Shown here: positions 16,956 to 28,491 of the stretch, in pieces | Layout of the letters: each line of letters opens with the position of its first letter | Position numbering within the stretch: position 1 is the first letter of the stretch | Source: Streptomyces curacoi | GTDB taxonomy: Bacteria; Actinomycetota; Actinomycetes; Streptomycetales; Streptomycetaceae | Assembly: GCF_001513975.1 (NCBI RefSeq) | Contig: NZ_KQ947985.1 | Span: 62,001 to 126,000, forward strand | Direction of reading: 5' to 3' | Length of the DNA stretch: 64,000 nucleotides | Notes under the pieces: model-generated | Databases searched by the model: none | Seen by the model: the letters and a program-made list of their open reading frames with translations, nothing else | What the model was told of the DNA's origin: nothing | Made by a program: the position numbers and the translations under genes

Positions 16956-18044
16956 GTGACCGACGTAACACACGGCGTCCTGCACACCCTCTTCCACTCG
17001 GATCAGGGGGGTCATGAGCAGGTCGTGCTCTGCCAGGACCGCGCCAGCGGCCTCAAGGCCGTCATCGCCATCCACTCCACCGCCCTGGGCCCCGCGCTGG
17101 GCGGTACGCGCTTCTACCCGTACGCGACCGAGGAGGAGGCCGTCGCCGACGCCCTGAACCTCGCGCGCGGGATGTCGTACAAGAACGCCATGGCCGGGCT
17201 CGACCACGGCGGCGGCAAGGCCGTGATCATCGGGGACCCGGACCGGATCAAGACCGAGGAGCTGCTGCTGGCCTACGGCCGGTTCGTGGCCTCGCTGGGC
17301 GGTCGCTACGTCACCGCCTGCGACGTCGGCACGTATGTCGCCGACATGGACGTCGTGGCCCGTGAGTGCCGCTGGACGACCGGGCGCTCCCCGGAGAACG
17401 GCGGCGCGGGCGACTCCTCCGTGCTCACCGCCTTCGGCGTCTACCAGGGCATGCGGGCCTCCGCCCAGCACCTGTGGGGCGACCCGTCGCTGCGCGGCCG
17501 CAAGGTCGGCATCGCCGGTGTCGGCAAGGTCGGCCACCACCTGGTGGAGCACCTGCGGGCGGAGGGCGCCGAGGTCGTCATCACGGACGTGCGCGAGGAG
17601 GCCGTGGGCCGGATCCTCGCGGCCCATCCGACGGGCGTGACGGCCGTCGCCGACACCGCGACCCTGATCCGCGTCGAGGACCTCGACATCTACGCCCCGT
17701 GCGCGCTCGGCGGGGCCCTGAACGACGACACCGTGCCGGTGCTGACCGCCAGGGTGGTGTGCGGCGCGGCCAACAACCAGCTCGCCCACCCGGGCGTCGA
17801 GAAGGACCTCGCCGACCGCGGGATCCTCTACGCGCCCGACTACGTGGTGAACGCCGGCGGTGTCATCCAGGTCGCCGACGAGCTGCACGGCTTCGACTTC
17901 GAGCGGTGCAAGGCGAAGGCCGCGAAGATCTACGACACCACGCTGGCCATATTCGCACGTGCGAAGACGGACGGGATTCCGCCGGCCGCCGCGGCCGACC
18001 GGATCGCCGAGCAGCGGATGGCGGAGGCGCGCGGGGCACGCTGA
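16956..18044 (+). CDS. vdh: Valine (branched-chain amino acid) dehydrogenase
   Basis: NAD-dependent oxidative deamination of valine, leucine and isoleucine, which feeds branched acyl-CoA starters for fatty acids and polyketides. 362 residues, normal for Vdh. The Glu/Leu/Phe/Val dehydrogenase N-domain has the substrate loop GPALGGTRF and the catalytic Lys in [10 protein letters not shown]. The Rossmann motif is [12 protein letters not shown], and PCALGG and CGAANNQL are typical. GTG start with AGGAG about 9 bases before. It matches the known position of vdh near bldC. Confidence 0.96.
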   Translation: MTDVTHGVLHTLFHSDQGGHEQVVLCQDRASGLKAVIAIHSTALGPALGGTRFYPYATEEEAVADALNLARGMSYKNAMAGLDHGGGKAVIIGDPDRIKTEELLLAYGRFVASLGGRYVTACDVGTYVADMDVVARECRWTTGRSPENGGAGDSSVLTAFGVYQGMRASAQHLWGDPSLRGRKVGIAGVGKVGHHLVEHLRAEGAEVVITDVREEAVGRILAAHPTGVTAVADTATLIRVEDLDIYAPCALGGALNDDTVPVLTARVVCGAANNQLAHPGVEKDLADRGILYAPDYVVNAGGVIQVADELHGFDFERCKAKAAKIYDTTLAIFARAKTDGIPPAAAADRIAEQRMAEARGAR

Positions 18045-18357
18045 TCCGCCTGCGTCGCGGGGCCAGCCCGATAACACGGGTTTGGCCGGTACCCGTCGGT
18101 GGAAGTTGGAGAGAACTCTCACTTCTACCGGCGGGTCGACCGCCGATAAGTGGTTAAAATCGCGGTTGACCAGCGAGGACAGGGCACCTCGAAGGTCCTG
18201 TGCACACGCCTGTGCTGCGGGCGACGTACCGTATGGGCGCGGGCTCAGGTACCGTGGAAGCCCTACGGACCGGCCTCTCCACGGAGAGTCCGTTCCGGAT
18301 CATGAACGCGTGTCAGACTCTGGGGCCGTCGAGCCCCGTCGTTGAGGGGGTCGAGCC
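18045..18357. other. Intergenic region between vdh and the DUF3073 gene
   Basis: 313 bases with no supported gene. It contains a CGGAC/GTCCG stem around 18268-18293 and probably the promoter and a long leader of the DUF3073 gene. Confidence 0.5.
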
Positions 18358-18609
18358 ATGGGGCGCGGCCGGGCCAAGGCCAAGCAGACGAAGGTCGCCC
18401 GCCAGCTGAAGTACAACAGCGGTGGGACTGACCTCTCACGCCTGGCTGAAGAGCTGGGCGCATCGACATCGAATCAGTCGCCGAACGGCGATCGTTTCGA
18501 GGACGATGAGCAGGACGACGACGACCTGTACTCGAAGTACGCCGACCTCTATGGGGACGACGACGAGGATCAGGACGAGGACCCCTCGGAGCAGCGTCGC
18601 GGCGCTTGA
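18358..18609 (+). CDS. DUF3073 family protein
   Basis: 83-residue actinobacterial protein of unknown function. Basic N-terminus (MGRGRAKAKQTKVARQLKY) followed by a very acidic C-terminus (DDEQDDDDLYSKYADLYGDD), the hallmark of DUF3073. The bipolar charge suggests nucleic acid or ribosome contact, but this is inference. It lies, as in other Streptomyces, convergent with purM. GAGGGGG lies 6-12 bases before the ATG. Confidence 0.93.
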   Translation: MGRGRAKAKQTKVARQLKYNSGGTDLSRLAEELGASTSNQSPNGDRFEDDEQDDDDLYSKYADLYGDDDEDQDEDPSEQRRGA

Positions 18610-18626
18610 CCTTGCATTGAGCACTC

Positions 18627-18658
18627 ACCCGGTCGGTGACCTCGGTCACCGACCGGGT
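18627..18658. terminator. Bidirectional terminator between DUF3073 gene and purM
   Basis: Perfect 14-bp stem (ACCCGGTCGGTGAC / GTCACCGACCGGGT) with CTCG loop between two convergent genes. Confidence 0.9.
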
Positions 18659-18678
18659 TCTGTGCTGCCTGCGGGGCT

Positions 18679-19746
18679 TCAGCTCGCGTAGTCGCCCACC
18701 AGGGCCGCGCCCGACTCGTGGTCACCGCGGTCGGTGATCTCGCCGGCGACCCAGGCGTCCACGCCTCGGTCGGCCAGCGTCGCGAGGGCCACGTCCGCGG
18801 ACTCCTCCGGCACGATCGCGATCATGCCGACGCCCATGTTCAGGGTCTTCTCCAGCTCCAGGCGCTCGACCTGACCGGTCTTGCCGACGAGGTCGAAGAT
18901 CGGGGCCGGGGTCCAGGTGGAGCGGTCGACGATCGCGTGCAGGGTGTCCGGGATCACCCGGGCCAGGTTGGCCGCGAGGCCGCCGCCGGTGACGTGGCTG
19001 AAGGCGTGGACCTCGGTGGTGCGGGTGAGGGCCAGGCAGTCCAGCGAGTAGATCTTGGTCGGCTCCAGCAGCTCCTCGCCGAGGGTGCGGCCGAGCTCGT
19101 CGATCCGTGCGTCCAGGGCCAGGCCGGCCTCGTTCAGCAGGACATGGCGGACCAGCGAGTACCCGTTCGAGTGAAGACCGGACGCCGCCATGGCGATCAC
19201 CGCGTCACCCGTACGGATGCGATCCGGGCCCAGCAGCCGGTCGGCCTCCACGACGCCCGTACCGGCGCCCGCCACGTCGAAGTCGTCCTCGCCCAGCAGA
19301 CCCGGGTGCTCGGCCGTCTCACCGCCCACCAGGGCGCAGCCGGCCAGCACACAGCCCTCGGCGATGCCCTTGACGATGGCGGCGACCCGCTCGGGGTGGA
19401 CCTTGCCGACGCAGATGTAGTCGGTCATGAACAGCGGCTCGGCGCCGCACACCACGATGTCGTCCATGACCATGGCGACCAGGTCGTGGCCGATGGTGTC
19501 GTAGACGCCCAGCCGGCGCGCGATGTCGACCTTGGTGCCCACACCGTCGGTGGCGGAGGCGAGCAGCGGGCGCTCGTAGCGCTTGAGGGCGGAGGCGTCG
19601 AAGAGGCCGGCGAAACCGCCGAGGCCGCCGAGGACCTCGGGGCGCTGGGTCTTCTTCACCCACTCCTTCATCAGCTCGACCGCGCGGTCGCCCGCTTCGA
19701 TGTCGACGCCCGCGGCTGCGTAGCTGGCACCAGTTGTCTCAGACAT
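18679..19746 (-). CDS. purM: Phosphoribosylformylglycinamidine cyclo-ligase
   Basis: AIR synthetase, fifth step of purine synthesis: FGAM plus ATP gives AIR. 355 residues, normal length. Motifs: SATDGVGTK, HDLVAMVMDDIVVCGAEPLF, GGETAEHPG, SGLHSNGYSLVR, HVTGGGL. It follows purF on the minus strand after 45 bases, so the two probably form one transcript. Confidence 0.98.
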   Translation of the reverse strand: MSETTGASYAAAGVDIEAGDRAVELMKEWVKKTQRPEVLGGLGGFAGLFDASALKRYERPLLASATDGVGTKVDIARRLGVYDTIGHDLVAMVMDDIVVCGAEPLFMTDYICVGKVHPERVAAIVKGIAEGCVLAGCALVGGETAEHPGLLGEDDFDVAGAGTGVVEADRLLGPDRIRTGDAVIAMAASGLHSNGYSLVRHVLLNEAGLALDARIDELGRTLGEELLEPTKIYSLDCLALTRTTEVHAFSHVTGGGLAANLARVIPDTLHAIVDRSTWTPAPIFDLVGKTGQVERLELEKTLNMGVGMIAIVPEESADVALATLADRGVDAWVAGEITDRGDHESGAALVGDYAS

Positions 19747-19791
19747 GGCTAATGAGAACCTTCGTGTCGTACAGCAGGTATTGCGGGCTGT

Positions 19792-21321
19792 CTACGGACG
19801 GCGGATCGCGTCGGCGGCGGCCGTGGCGGCCGGGCCGGCGGCCAGCTCCGTCTCCAGCAGCTGCTTGCCGAGCAGCTCGGGGTCCGGGAGCTCCATCGGG
19901 TACTCGCCGTCGAAGCAGGCGCGGCACAGGTTCGGCTTGGCGATGGTGGTCGCCTCGATCATGCCGTCGATGGAGATGTACGCCAGGGAGTCGGCGCCCA
20001 GCGAGGTGCCGATCTCCTCGATCGTCATGCCGTTGGCGATGAGCTCGGCGCGGGTGGCGAAGTCGATGCCGAAGAAGCAGGGCCACTTCACGGGCGGCGA
20101 GGAGATCCGGATGTGGACCTCGGCGGCGCCCGCCTCGCGGAGCATGCGGACCAGGGCGCGCTGGGTGTTGCCGCGCACGATCGAGTCGTCGACGACGACC
20201 AGACGCTTGCCCTTGATGACTTCCTTCAGCGGGTTCAGCTTCAGGCGGATGCCGAGCTGGCGGATGGTCTGCGAGGGCTGGATGAACGTACGGCCGACGT
20301 ACGCGTTCTTGACCAGGCCGGCGCCGAAGGGGATGCCGGACGCCTCCGCGTAGCCGATGGCGGCCGGGGTGCCGGACTCCGGAGTCGGTATCACCAGGTC
20401 GGCCTCGACCGGGGCTTCCTTGGCCAGGCGGCGGCCCATCTCCACGCGGGAGAGGTAGACGTTGCGGCCGGCGATGTCGGTGTCGGGGCGGGCCAGGTAG
20501 ACGTACTCGAAGACACAGCCCTTGGGCTTCGCTTCCGCGAATCGGGAGGTGCGCAGGCCGTTCTCGTCGATGGCGACGAACTCGCCCGGCTCGATCTCGC
20601 GGACGTAGCTGGCGCCGACGATGTCGAGGGCGGCGGACTCGGACGCGGCGACCCAGCCGCGCTCCAGGCGGCCGAGGACCAGCGGGCGAATGCCCTGCGG
20701 GTCGCGGGCGGCGTAGAGGGTGTGCTCGTCCATGAAGACGAGGCTGAAGGCGCCCTTGACCTGCGGGAGGACCTGGTGGGCGGCCTCCTCGATGGTCAGC
20801 GGCTTGCCGTCCTCGTCGACCTGGGCCGCGAGCAGCGCGGTCAGCAGGTCGGTGTCGTTGGTGGCCGCCACGCGCGGCGTGCGGCCGCCTTCCTGCTTGG
20901 GCAGGTCGGCGACCATCTCCGCGAGCTGGGCGGTGTTGACGAGGTTGCCGTTGTGGCCGAGCGCGATGGAGCCGTGCGCGGTGGCGCGGAACGTCGGCTG
21001 GGCGTTCTCCCACACGGAGGCGCCGGTGGTCGAGTAGCGGGCGTGTCCGACCGCGATGTGACCCTGGAGCGAACCGAGCGAGGTCTCGTCGAAGACCTGG
21101 GAGACGAGGCCCATGTCCTTGAAGACGAGGATCTGGGAGCCGTTGCTGACCGCGATTCCCGCGGATTCCTGGCCCCGATGCTGGAGGGCGTAGAGCCCGA
21201 AGTACGTGAGCTTTGCGACCTCTTCGCCCGGAGCCCAGACACCGAAGACGCCGCATGCGTCCTGGGGGCCTTTCTCGCCGGGGAGCAGATCGTGATTGAG
21301 TCGACCGTCACCACGTGGCAC
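19792..21321 (-). CDS. purF: Amidophosphoribosyltransferase
   Basis: First committed step of purine synthesis: PRPP plus glutamine gives phosphoribosylamine. The GTG at 21321 gives a 22-residue propeptide followed by the nucleophile Cys in GPQDACGVFG; the propeptide must be cut to free it. Glutaminase motifs HRGQESAGI and GHNGNLVN, PRPP loop VVVDDSIVRGNT. Cys residues in KWPCFFGID and LCRACFDGEYP fit the Fe-S-cluster (B. subtilis) type. A longer upstream frame to 21396 has no ribosome site. Confidence 0.97.
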   Translation of the reverse strand: MPRGDGRLNHDLLPGEKGPQDACGVFGVWAPGEEVAKLTYFGLYALQHRGQESAGIAVSNGSQILVFKDMGLVSQVFDETSLGSLQGHIAVGHARYSTTGASVWENAQPTFRATAHGSIALGHNGNLVNTAQLAEMVADLPKQEGGRTPRVAATNDTDLLTALLAAQVDEDGKPLTIEEAAHQVLPQVKGAFSLVFMDEHTLYAARDPQGIRPLVLGRLERGWVAASESAALDIVGASYVREIEPGEFVAIDENGLRTSRFAEAKPKGCVFEYVYLARPDTDIAGRNVYLSRVEMGRRLAKEAPVEADLVIPTPESGTPAAIGYAEASGIPFGAGLVKNAYVGRTFIQPSQTIRQLGIRLKLNPLKEVIKGKRLVVVDDSIVRGNTQRALVRMLREAGAAEVHIRISSPPVKWPCFFGIDFATRAELIANGMTIEEIGTSLGADSLAYISIDGMIEATTIAKPNLCRACFDGEYPMELPDPELLGKQLLETELAAGPAATAAADAIRRP

Positions 21322-21392
21322 GCCACCGAGTGTAGGCGAGATCGACCACTGGTCCGAATTGGGGAATACCTGATCAGCGCTGCCGTAAAGGA

Positions 21393-22178
21393 TCACTCAG
21401 CGGCGGTGGCGTTGATGTGCTCGCCGTTTTCGCTGGTCAGGACGAGATTGCGGTGATCCAGTTCGTACTTCACCGTGCCGTCGAAGAGGCCCAGGAGAGT
21501 CTTCTCCGTATTCATGAGTGAGGTGTCGCACATCATGCGCGTGGTGGACGCGGTGCCGAGCGTGATACGGCCGTCGCGGACCGTCGCCTCGGCCTTCACC
21601 TTGTTGCAGCCGAGGCTGCCGCCGACCTGTCCGGTCTTCTCGTCGAAGGTGAGGTGGGCCTTGCCGTCGGTGTCGGGGCTGGTGATGGTCCACTTCGTGC
21701 CGTAGAAGGGGGCCGCCTCCTGCTTGGTGAGGGTGACGCGGTCGCCGTCGGCCGTGGTGAGGGTCAGGCGATCGCTCGTGAGGGAGGCGGTGAGGTCGCC
21801 GTCGGAGAGGGTGCGGGCGAGGCTCTCCTCGAAGGCCGGGGGGACGCCCTCGCAGGCCATCTCGGTCGCCCTCATCCGGTCGAAGGTGACGTGGTTGTCC
21901 TCGAAGGCGGCTTCGGCGCCGAAGTTGTTGCAGCCGAGGTTGCCCTTGACCTTGCCGCCGTCGGCGATGCGCAGGTAGGCGTCGCCCGGCGCCTTGCTCC
22001 TCTTTCCGTCGACGGTGATGTCCTCGACGGCCCAGTGGACGCCCGTCGCGGAGGCCGACACGCCGGCACCGACCGAGTCGCTGCCCGCCTTCTCGCTGCC
22101 GCAGGCGACGGCGAGCGGGAGGAGGGTCAGCGCGGTGAGGGCGGCCAGTCGCTGCTTGTCCATGCCGAGTGTGTTCAT
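21393..22178 (-). CDS. Lipoprotein with two META domains
   Basis: Secreted lipoprotein of about 261 residues. Signal segment LAALTALTLLPLAVAC with the lipobox Cys. Two META/HslJ-like domains follow, each with the LGCNN/LGCNK motif and a paired Cys later (EMACEG and RMMCD), probably forming disulfides. Such domains occur in envelope-stress proteins; the exact role is unknown. The start (ATG 22178) is chosen for a normal signal peptide; the ribosome site is weak. It lies upstream of purF on the same strand. Confidence 0.87.
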   Translation of the reverse strand: MNTLGMDKQRLAALTALTLLPLAVACGSEKAGSDSVGAGVSASATGVHWAVEDITVDGKRSKAPGDAYLRIADGGKVKGNLGCNNFGAEAAFEDNHVTFDRMRATEMACEGVPPAFEESLARTLSDGDLTASLTSDRLTLTTADGDRVTLTKQEAAPFYGTKWTITSPDTDGKAHLTFDEKTGQVGGSLGCNKVKAEATVRDGRITLGTASTTRMMCDTSLMNTEKTLLGLFDGTVKYELDHRNLVLTSENGEHINATAAE

Positions 22179-22256
22179 GCCGGTGGGACGGGAGGGACAC
22201 GGGACCGGTTCCGCTCGGTTCCGCTTGCCGGCCGTCACGGTTGCGCTTGCCGGCCG

Positions 22257-23054
22257 TCACCCCATGAGCGGCAGCAGCCCGCCCAGGTCGGCCCGCTCCC
22301 CGCTCGCGCTGACCTTGGCCTGCGCGAGGGCCTCCCGCCACCCCGTCCGCCCGGTCGCGAGCCGGATCCAGGTCAGCGGGTCGGTCTCGACGACGTTCGG
22401 CGGGGTCCCCCGGGTGTGCCTCGGCCCCTCGACGCACTGCACGACCGCGTACGGCGGGATCCGCACCTCGGTCGAGCCGCCGGGCGCCTTGGCGGCGAGG
22501 GCGTCGGCGAGGAGGCGGGTACAGGCGGCGAGGGCCTGACGGTCGTGGGGGATGCCGAGGCCGGGGACGGCCGCGTTCAGGTCGTCGGTATGGACGACGA
22601 GCTCGACGGTACGGGTGACCAGGTAGTCGGCGAGGGTCATCGCGCCGGTTCGGGCGGCGAGGAGGCGGTCGCCGGGCGCGTCCGCGAGCCGTTGCCTCAG
22701 GCGTTCCTCGGTGCGGGCGTAGAGGGCGTCGAGGTCGGGGCTGGCGGCGGCCAGGTCACGGGTGCCGTCGGCGATGTCACCGGCGCGGGCGGCGGTGGCG
22801 AAGGGCCACTCCAGGAGGGTGAGCTCGGCCTTCGCCGGCTCGTCCCGGTCGAGGTTGCGGCTGACGGTCTCCACGGCCATGGTCACGTGCGCGGCCAGGT
22901 CCCGTACGGTCCAGCCCGCCAGGCGGGTGGGGAGGGCGAGCTGCTCGTCCGTGAGGGTGCGTACGGCCTGCCGTACGTTCCCGAACTGGGTGAGCACCGC
23001 GGCGCGGATCTTGGCGGGGTCGTAGGTACGGGCGCGCTTCTTGGCCGGGGACAT
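22257..23054 (-). CDS. Maleylpyruvate isomerase N-terminal / sterol-carrier family protein
   Basis: 265-residue DinB-like four-helix protein with a C-terminal sterol-carrier-like domain. Likely metal ligands in RDLAAHV and ELVVHTDDL match the mycothiol-dependent maleylpyruvate isomerase fold. In actinobacteria these proteins use mycothiol or have unknown roles; the specific reaction is not known. It occurs in the same position near purF in other Streptomyces. Confidence 0.88.
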   Translation of the reverse strand: MSPAKKRARTYDPAKIRAAVLTQFGNVRQAVRTLTDEQLALPTRLAGWTVRDLAAHVTMAVETVSRNLDRDEPAKAELTLLEWPFATAARAGDIADGTRDLAAASPDLDALYARTEERLRQRLADAPGDRLLAARTGAMTLADYLVTRTVELVVHTDDLNAAVPGLGIPHDRQALAACTRLLADALAAKAPGGSTEVRIPPYAVVQCVEGPRHTRGTPPNVVETDPLTWIRLATGRTGWREALAQAKVSASGERADLGGLLPLMG

Positions 23055-23063
23055 GGCGGCAGC

Positions 23064-23897
23064 CTATGCGGGCTGCGATGTTGTCGTGGGCACCTCGAAG
23101 GTCTCGCGGTTGCGGGGGACGCCGATGCCGCGCCAGGTGAAGGGGACGCCGCGGGCGGTGTCCGGGTCGGGGCCGTCCATCAGCTGGAAGTGGAGGTGGG
23201 GCTCGGTGGTGTTGCCCGAGTTGCCGCAGCGGGCCAGCGGCTGTCCGGCGGTCACCCGGTCGCCCTCGCGGACGGTGAGCGAGCCGCGTCGCAGGTGGGC
23301 GTAGAGCGCGTAGGTGCCGTCGCCGAGGTCGAGGATCAGGTGGTTGCCGACGATCCGCCTGACGCCGGCCAGGTCGCGCACGGACGCCTCCACGGCCATC
23401 AGGTACAGCAGCGCGGGCAGCGAGGTGCGGCTGAGGTGGTCGCGCTGGCTGTCGACGGCCCGGACGACGGTGGCGTCGGCCACGGCGAGGAGCGGGGCGC
23501 CGAACGCCGGGAAGGCGTCGGCTCGGCGGGCGAGCGGCCACAGCATGCGGAAGCCGGGACGGGTGTCCGGCTCGGGCTCGGCGACGACGTCGATGGCGTA
23601 GGTCTGGCCGTAGGCGTGGGTGCCGTGGCTCGGGGTGCGGTCGGCCGGGCTGTTCAGCGCGAGCCAGCGGCCGGTGACGGGCGGGTCGACCTCGACCGGT
23701 TCCCGGGCCGCGCGGGGACTGTCCGGTGCGCCGCCCCACCTGTGGGCCACGACGAGGATCAGGTAGGACAGGGCGATCGGCGCGAAGTTCCACCACCAGG
23801 GATAGCCCAGGTCCAGTGCGGCGTGGGCGATCACCAGGCCGATGAACGTCAGCTGCAGCAGGCGGTAGACGATCTTGACGAGTTTGCGTGCGGACAA
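23064..23897 (-). CDS. M23 family peptidase, membrane-anchored
   Basis: 277 residues with two N-terminal membrane segments (LLQLTFIGLVIAHAAL and FAPIALSYLILVV) and a LytM/M23 domain. Zinc motifs: HAYGQTYAID (HxxxxxxxD) and HLHFQLMD. The domain is interrupted or extended in the middle, as in other Streptomyces homologues. Expected to act on peptidoglycan cross-bridges outside the membrane. TTG start at 23897 close to a GGGGG site, just after the ArsR-type regulator gene, so probably co-transcribed. Confidence 0.87.
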   Translation of the reverse strand: MSARKLVKIVYRLLQLTFIGLVIAHAALDLGYPWWWNFAPIALSYLILVVAHRWGGAPDSPRAAREPVEVDPPVTGRWLALNSPADRTPSHGTHAYGQTYAIDVVAEPEPDTRPGFRMLWPLARRADAFPAFGAPLLAVADATVVRAVDSQRDHLSRTSLPALLYLMAVEASVRDLAGVRRIVGNHLILDLGDGTYALYAHLRRGSLTVREGDRVTAGQPLARCGNSGNTTEPHLHFQLMDGPDPDTARGVPFTWRGIGVPRNRETFEVPTTTSQPA

Positions 23898-23918
23898 CGT
23901 TCCCCCAGTTCGGTTCGG

Positions 23919-24419
23919 TTACGGGCGGGCCGCCGACAGCGCCACCAGCAGCGGTACGACCCGCCCCGGCGGCACCTCGTAGCGGCCGCGGCCGGTCGTG
24001 TGGAGCCAGCCGGTGCCGGTGAGCTGGCGCAGGTGGTGGTAGATCTGGCCGGTCGTGCCGATCTCCTCCAGTGCGGCCAGTTCTGCCGCGGTGCGCCGGC
24101 CGCCGATGACCTCGCGCAGCAGCCGCAGCCGCACCGGATGGCCGAGCGCCGCGAACGACTCGGCGGCGCCCGCCCAGTCGTCGTCCAGCAGGCCCTCGGT
24201 CAGCGCGCCGTGCTGCCACTCGTACTGCTCCCCGGTCGGCAGCCGAACGGCGCCGGTGAACAGCACTCCTCCGTCGGCCGCTTTCAGCTGCGCCAGCTGC
24301 TCCTTGAGCCCCTGCAGGGCCCAGAAGTCACCCTCGCCGAGGCGGGGGGCGGTGTGCTGCGCGTTCTCCAGCGCTGCCAGCCGTCGCTCCAGGTCGGCGA
24401 CGCGTTGCTCGAGTTCCAC
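23919..24419 (-). CDS. ArsR-type winged-helix regulator
   Basis: 166 residues: N-terminal heptad coiled coil (ELEQRVADLERRLAALE), a middle linker, then a winged helix (FAALGHPVRLRLLREVIGGR, IYHHLRQLTGTGWLHT). No Cys metal site is seen, so the ligand is unknown. The GTG start lies 7 bases after a strong -10 box, so the mRNA appears leaderless. A palindrome in the promoter spacer suggests autoregulation, and the downstream M23 peptidase gene is the likely partner. Confidence 0.88.
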   Translation of the reverse strand: MELEQRVADLERRLAALENAQHTAPRLGEGDFWALQGLKEQLAQLKAADGGVLFTGAVRLPTGEQYEWQHGALTEGLLDDDWAGAAESFAALGHPVRLRLLREVIGGRRTAAELAALEEIGTTGQIYHHLRQLTGTGWLHTTGRGRYEVPPGRVVPLLVALSAARP

Positions 24420-24425
24420 ACCTCG

Positions 24426-24454
24426 ATATTACGGAACTACGTAATTACGTGCAA
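24426..24454 (-). promoter_or_regulatory. Strong promoter with palindrome in the spacer
   Basis: On the minus strand TTGCAC, a 17-base spacer, then TAATAT: near-consensus for the housekeeping sigma factor. The 12-bp palindrome ACGTAATTACGT (24439-24450) and the arms TTACG/CGTAA (24429-24444) lie between the -35 and -10 boxes, an ideal repressor site for the ArsR-type protein it drives. Confidence 0.8.
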
Positions 24455-24486
24455 GCAGAGAATCGCGCGCGGACCGGCGCACGACG

Positions 24487-24518
24487 AAGCCCCCGCCCGG
24501 CGGACCGGACGGGGGCTT
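24487..24518 (-). terminator. Terminator of the purS-purQ-purL operon
   Basis: Inverted repeat AAGCCCCCG / CGGGGGCTT with a 14-nt loop, 15 bases past the purL stop codon. Confidence 0.8.
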
Positions 24519-24532
24519 CGGGGGTACGGAAC

Positions 24533-26787
<2,255 letters not shown>

Positions 26788-26791
<4 letters not shown>

Positions 26792-27468
26792 GCGTTGACC
26801 AGCTTCTTGAGGATCGAGGTGAAGAAGGGGAGGCCGTCGGTGCGGCCGGTGCCGATGAGCGGCTCCACGGCGTGCTCCGGGTGCGGCATCAGGCCTACGA
26901 CGTTGCCGGCCTCGTTGGTGATGCCGGCGATGTCGTTGAGCGAGCCGTTCGGGTTGAAGTCGAGGTAGCGGAAGGCGACGCGCCCCTCGGCCTCCAGCTT
27001 GTCCAGCGTGTACTGGTCGGCCACATAGCGGCCGTCCATGTTCTTCAGCGGGATGTGGATCTCCTGGCCCTGCTCGTAGTCGCTGGTCCAGGCCGTGCCC
27101 GCGTTCTCCACCCGCAGCTTCTGGTCGCGGCAGATGAAGTGCAGGTGGTCGTTGCCGAGCATGCCGCCGGGCAGCAGATGGGCCTCGGTGAGGATCTGGA
27201 AGCCGTTGCAGATGCCGAGGACCGGAAGGCCGGCCTTCGCCTGCTCGATGACGGTCTCCATCACCGGCGAGAAGCGGGAGATGGCGCCGGCCCGCAGATA
27301 GTCGCCGTAGGAGAAACCGCCGGGCAGCACCACGGCGTCGACCTGCTTGAGGTCCTTGTCCTTGTGCCAGAGGGCGACCGGTTCGGCACCCGCGAGGCGG
27401 ATCGCGCGCTGGGTGTCCCGGTCGTCGAGGCTCCCCGGGAAAGTGACGACGCCGATACGAGCGGTCAC
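26788..27468 (-). CDS. purQ: Phosphoribosylformylglycinamidine synthase subunit PurQ
   Basis: Class I glutamine amidotransferase subunit that supplies ammonia to PurL. 226 residues. Catalytic Cys in [11 protein letters not shown], His and Glu in MPHPEHAVE. It overlaps purS by 4 bases upstream and purL by 4 bases downstream. Confidence 0.98.
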
Positions 27469-27728
27469 TTCACGGCCTCCGCGACTTCCTCCACCTTGAC
27501 GGTGAAGTCCTCGATCACGGTGTTGGCGAGGAAGGATTCCGCAAGATCGTGGATGCGGGCGAGCGCGGCCTCGTCGACCGGCCCGTCAACTTCCAGTTCG
27601 AAACGCTTTCCCTGACGTACGTCGGAGATGCCTTCGAAACCCAGCCGCGGCAGTGCGCGCTGCACCGCCTGGCCCTGGGGGTCGAGGATCTCCGGCTTGA
27701 GCATGACGTCGACTACGACGCGTGCCAC
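27465..27728 (-). CDS. purS: Phosphoribosylformylglycinamidine synthase subunit PurS
   Basis: Small structural subunit that joins PurL and PurQ. 87 residues from the GTG at 27728, which has GGGAG 5 bases upstream; a GTG two codons earlier lacks spacing. Typical: [20 protein letters not shown] and [12 protein letters not shown]. It is first gene of the purSQL operon. Confidence 0.97.
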   Translation of the reverse strand: MARVVVDVMLKPEILDPQGQAVQRALPRLGFEGISDVRQGKRFELEVDGPVDEAALARIHDLAESFLANTVIEDFTVKVEEVAEAVK

Positions 27729-28039
27729 TGGCACTCCCGGTGTGTGGTGCTGAGCAGGTTCCTTCAGACTACCCGCACAAAATTTCTACGCGAGTAGAGT
27801 TGTAGGAACCTACGTGACAGCCGTCACGATGGGGTATCGAGGGGGCGCGTTCACGAAAAGTTACGGGAAAGATCCCCGATCAACCGCAGATAGCTATTGC
27901 GCTCGGACACGCGGACAGATTTAGTCGGGCTTCACATTGCATTGCCGGGCACTGTACAAATGAATTGGCAAAAAGCCGAAGACTCGGCACGTCATCCCAG
28001 CTGAGCTGTATGAGGTGCCGGACGAAGGGACCGATATTC
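27729..28039. promoter_or_regulatory. Divergent purS / lsr2 regulatory region
   Basis: 311 bases with visibly higher A+T than surrounding DNA. Three adjacent inverted repeats lie at 27787-27829: CTAC-GCGA-GTAG, GTAGGAACCTAC and CGTGAC-AGCC-GTCACG. The A+T-rich half next to lsr2 would suit binding by Lsr2 itself. No purine riboswitch fold is recognised. Confidence 0.55.
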
Positions 28040-28357
28040 GTGGCGCAGAAGGTCGTGGTCACTCTCTTTGACGACATCGACGGCTCAGAAGCGGCGGAAA
28101 CGATCGCCTTCGGACTCGACGGCAAGTCGTACGAGATCGACCTGAATGAAGCCAATGCCAAGAAACTGCGTAAGGCGCTCGCGCCGTACGTGGAGGCCGG
28201 CCGCAAGCGGTCGAAGTCAGGCAAGGCGTACAAGCAGACGGAGGTCGCCCCGGACCCGGCGGCCGTCCGGGCCTGGGCCCAGGCCAACAAGCTGGAGGTG
28301 CCGGCCCGCGGCCGGATCCCCAAGAAGGTCTACGAGGCGTTCGCCGCTGCGCGGTGA
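28040..28357 (+). CDS. lsr2: Nucleoid-associated xenogeneic silencer Lsr2
   Basis: 105-residue H-NS-like protein of actinobacteria that binds A+T-rich DNA and silences acquired genes and specialised-metabolite clusters. N-terminal dimerisation domain (AQKVVVTLFDDIDGSEA) and a C-terminal DNA-binding domain with the AT-hook-like RGR in VPARGRIPKKVYEAF. GTG start at 28040 with GAAGGGA upstream. The longer ATG at 27965 is in a poorly coding stretch. The position beside purS matches other Streptomyces. Confidence 0.97.
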   Translation: MAQKVVVTLFDDIDGSEAAETIAFGLDGKSYEIDLNEANAKKLRKALAPYVEAGRKRSKSGKAYKQTEVAPDPAAVRAWAQANKLEVPARGRIPKKVYEAFAAAR

Positions 28358-28491
28358 CGCAGGCCGGGATGGCGGCTCAGGGCCCGTCAGCGGGCCCTGG
28401 GGGCAACCGACTTGCGCTACCCCCCTGCAGATCAGCTAATGTCTGGGGCACGCCGCAGGGCAGGGCCGAAAAGCCCAGCTCGCGGAGGCTT

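Noticed and set aside
27729..28039. Purine riboswitch upstream of purS or lsr2
   Set aside because: The conserved purine aptamer junction is not present; only short inverted repeats are seen.
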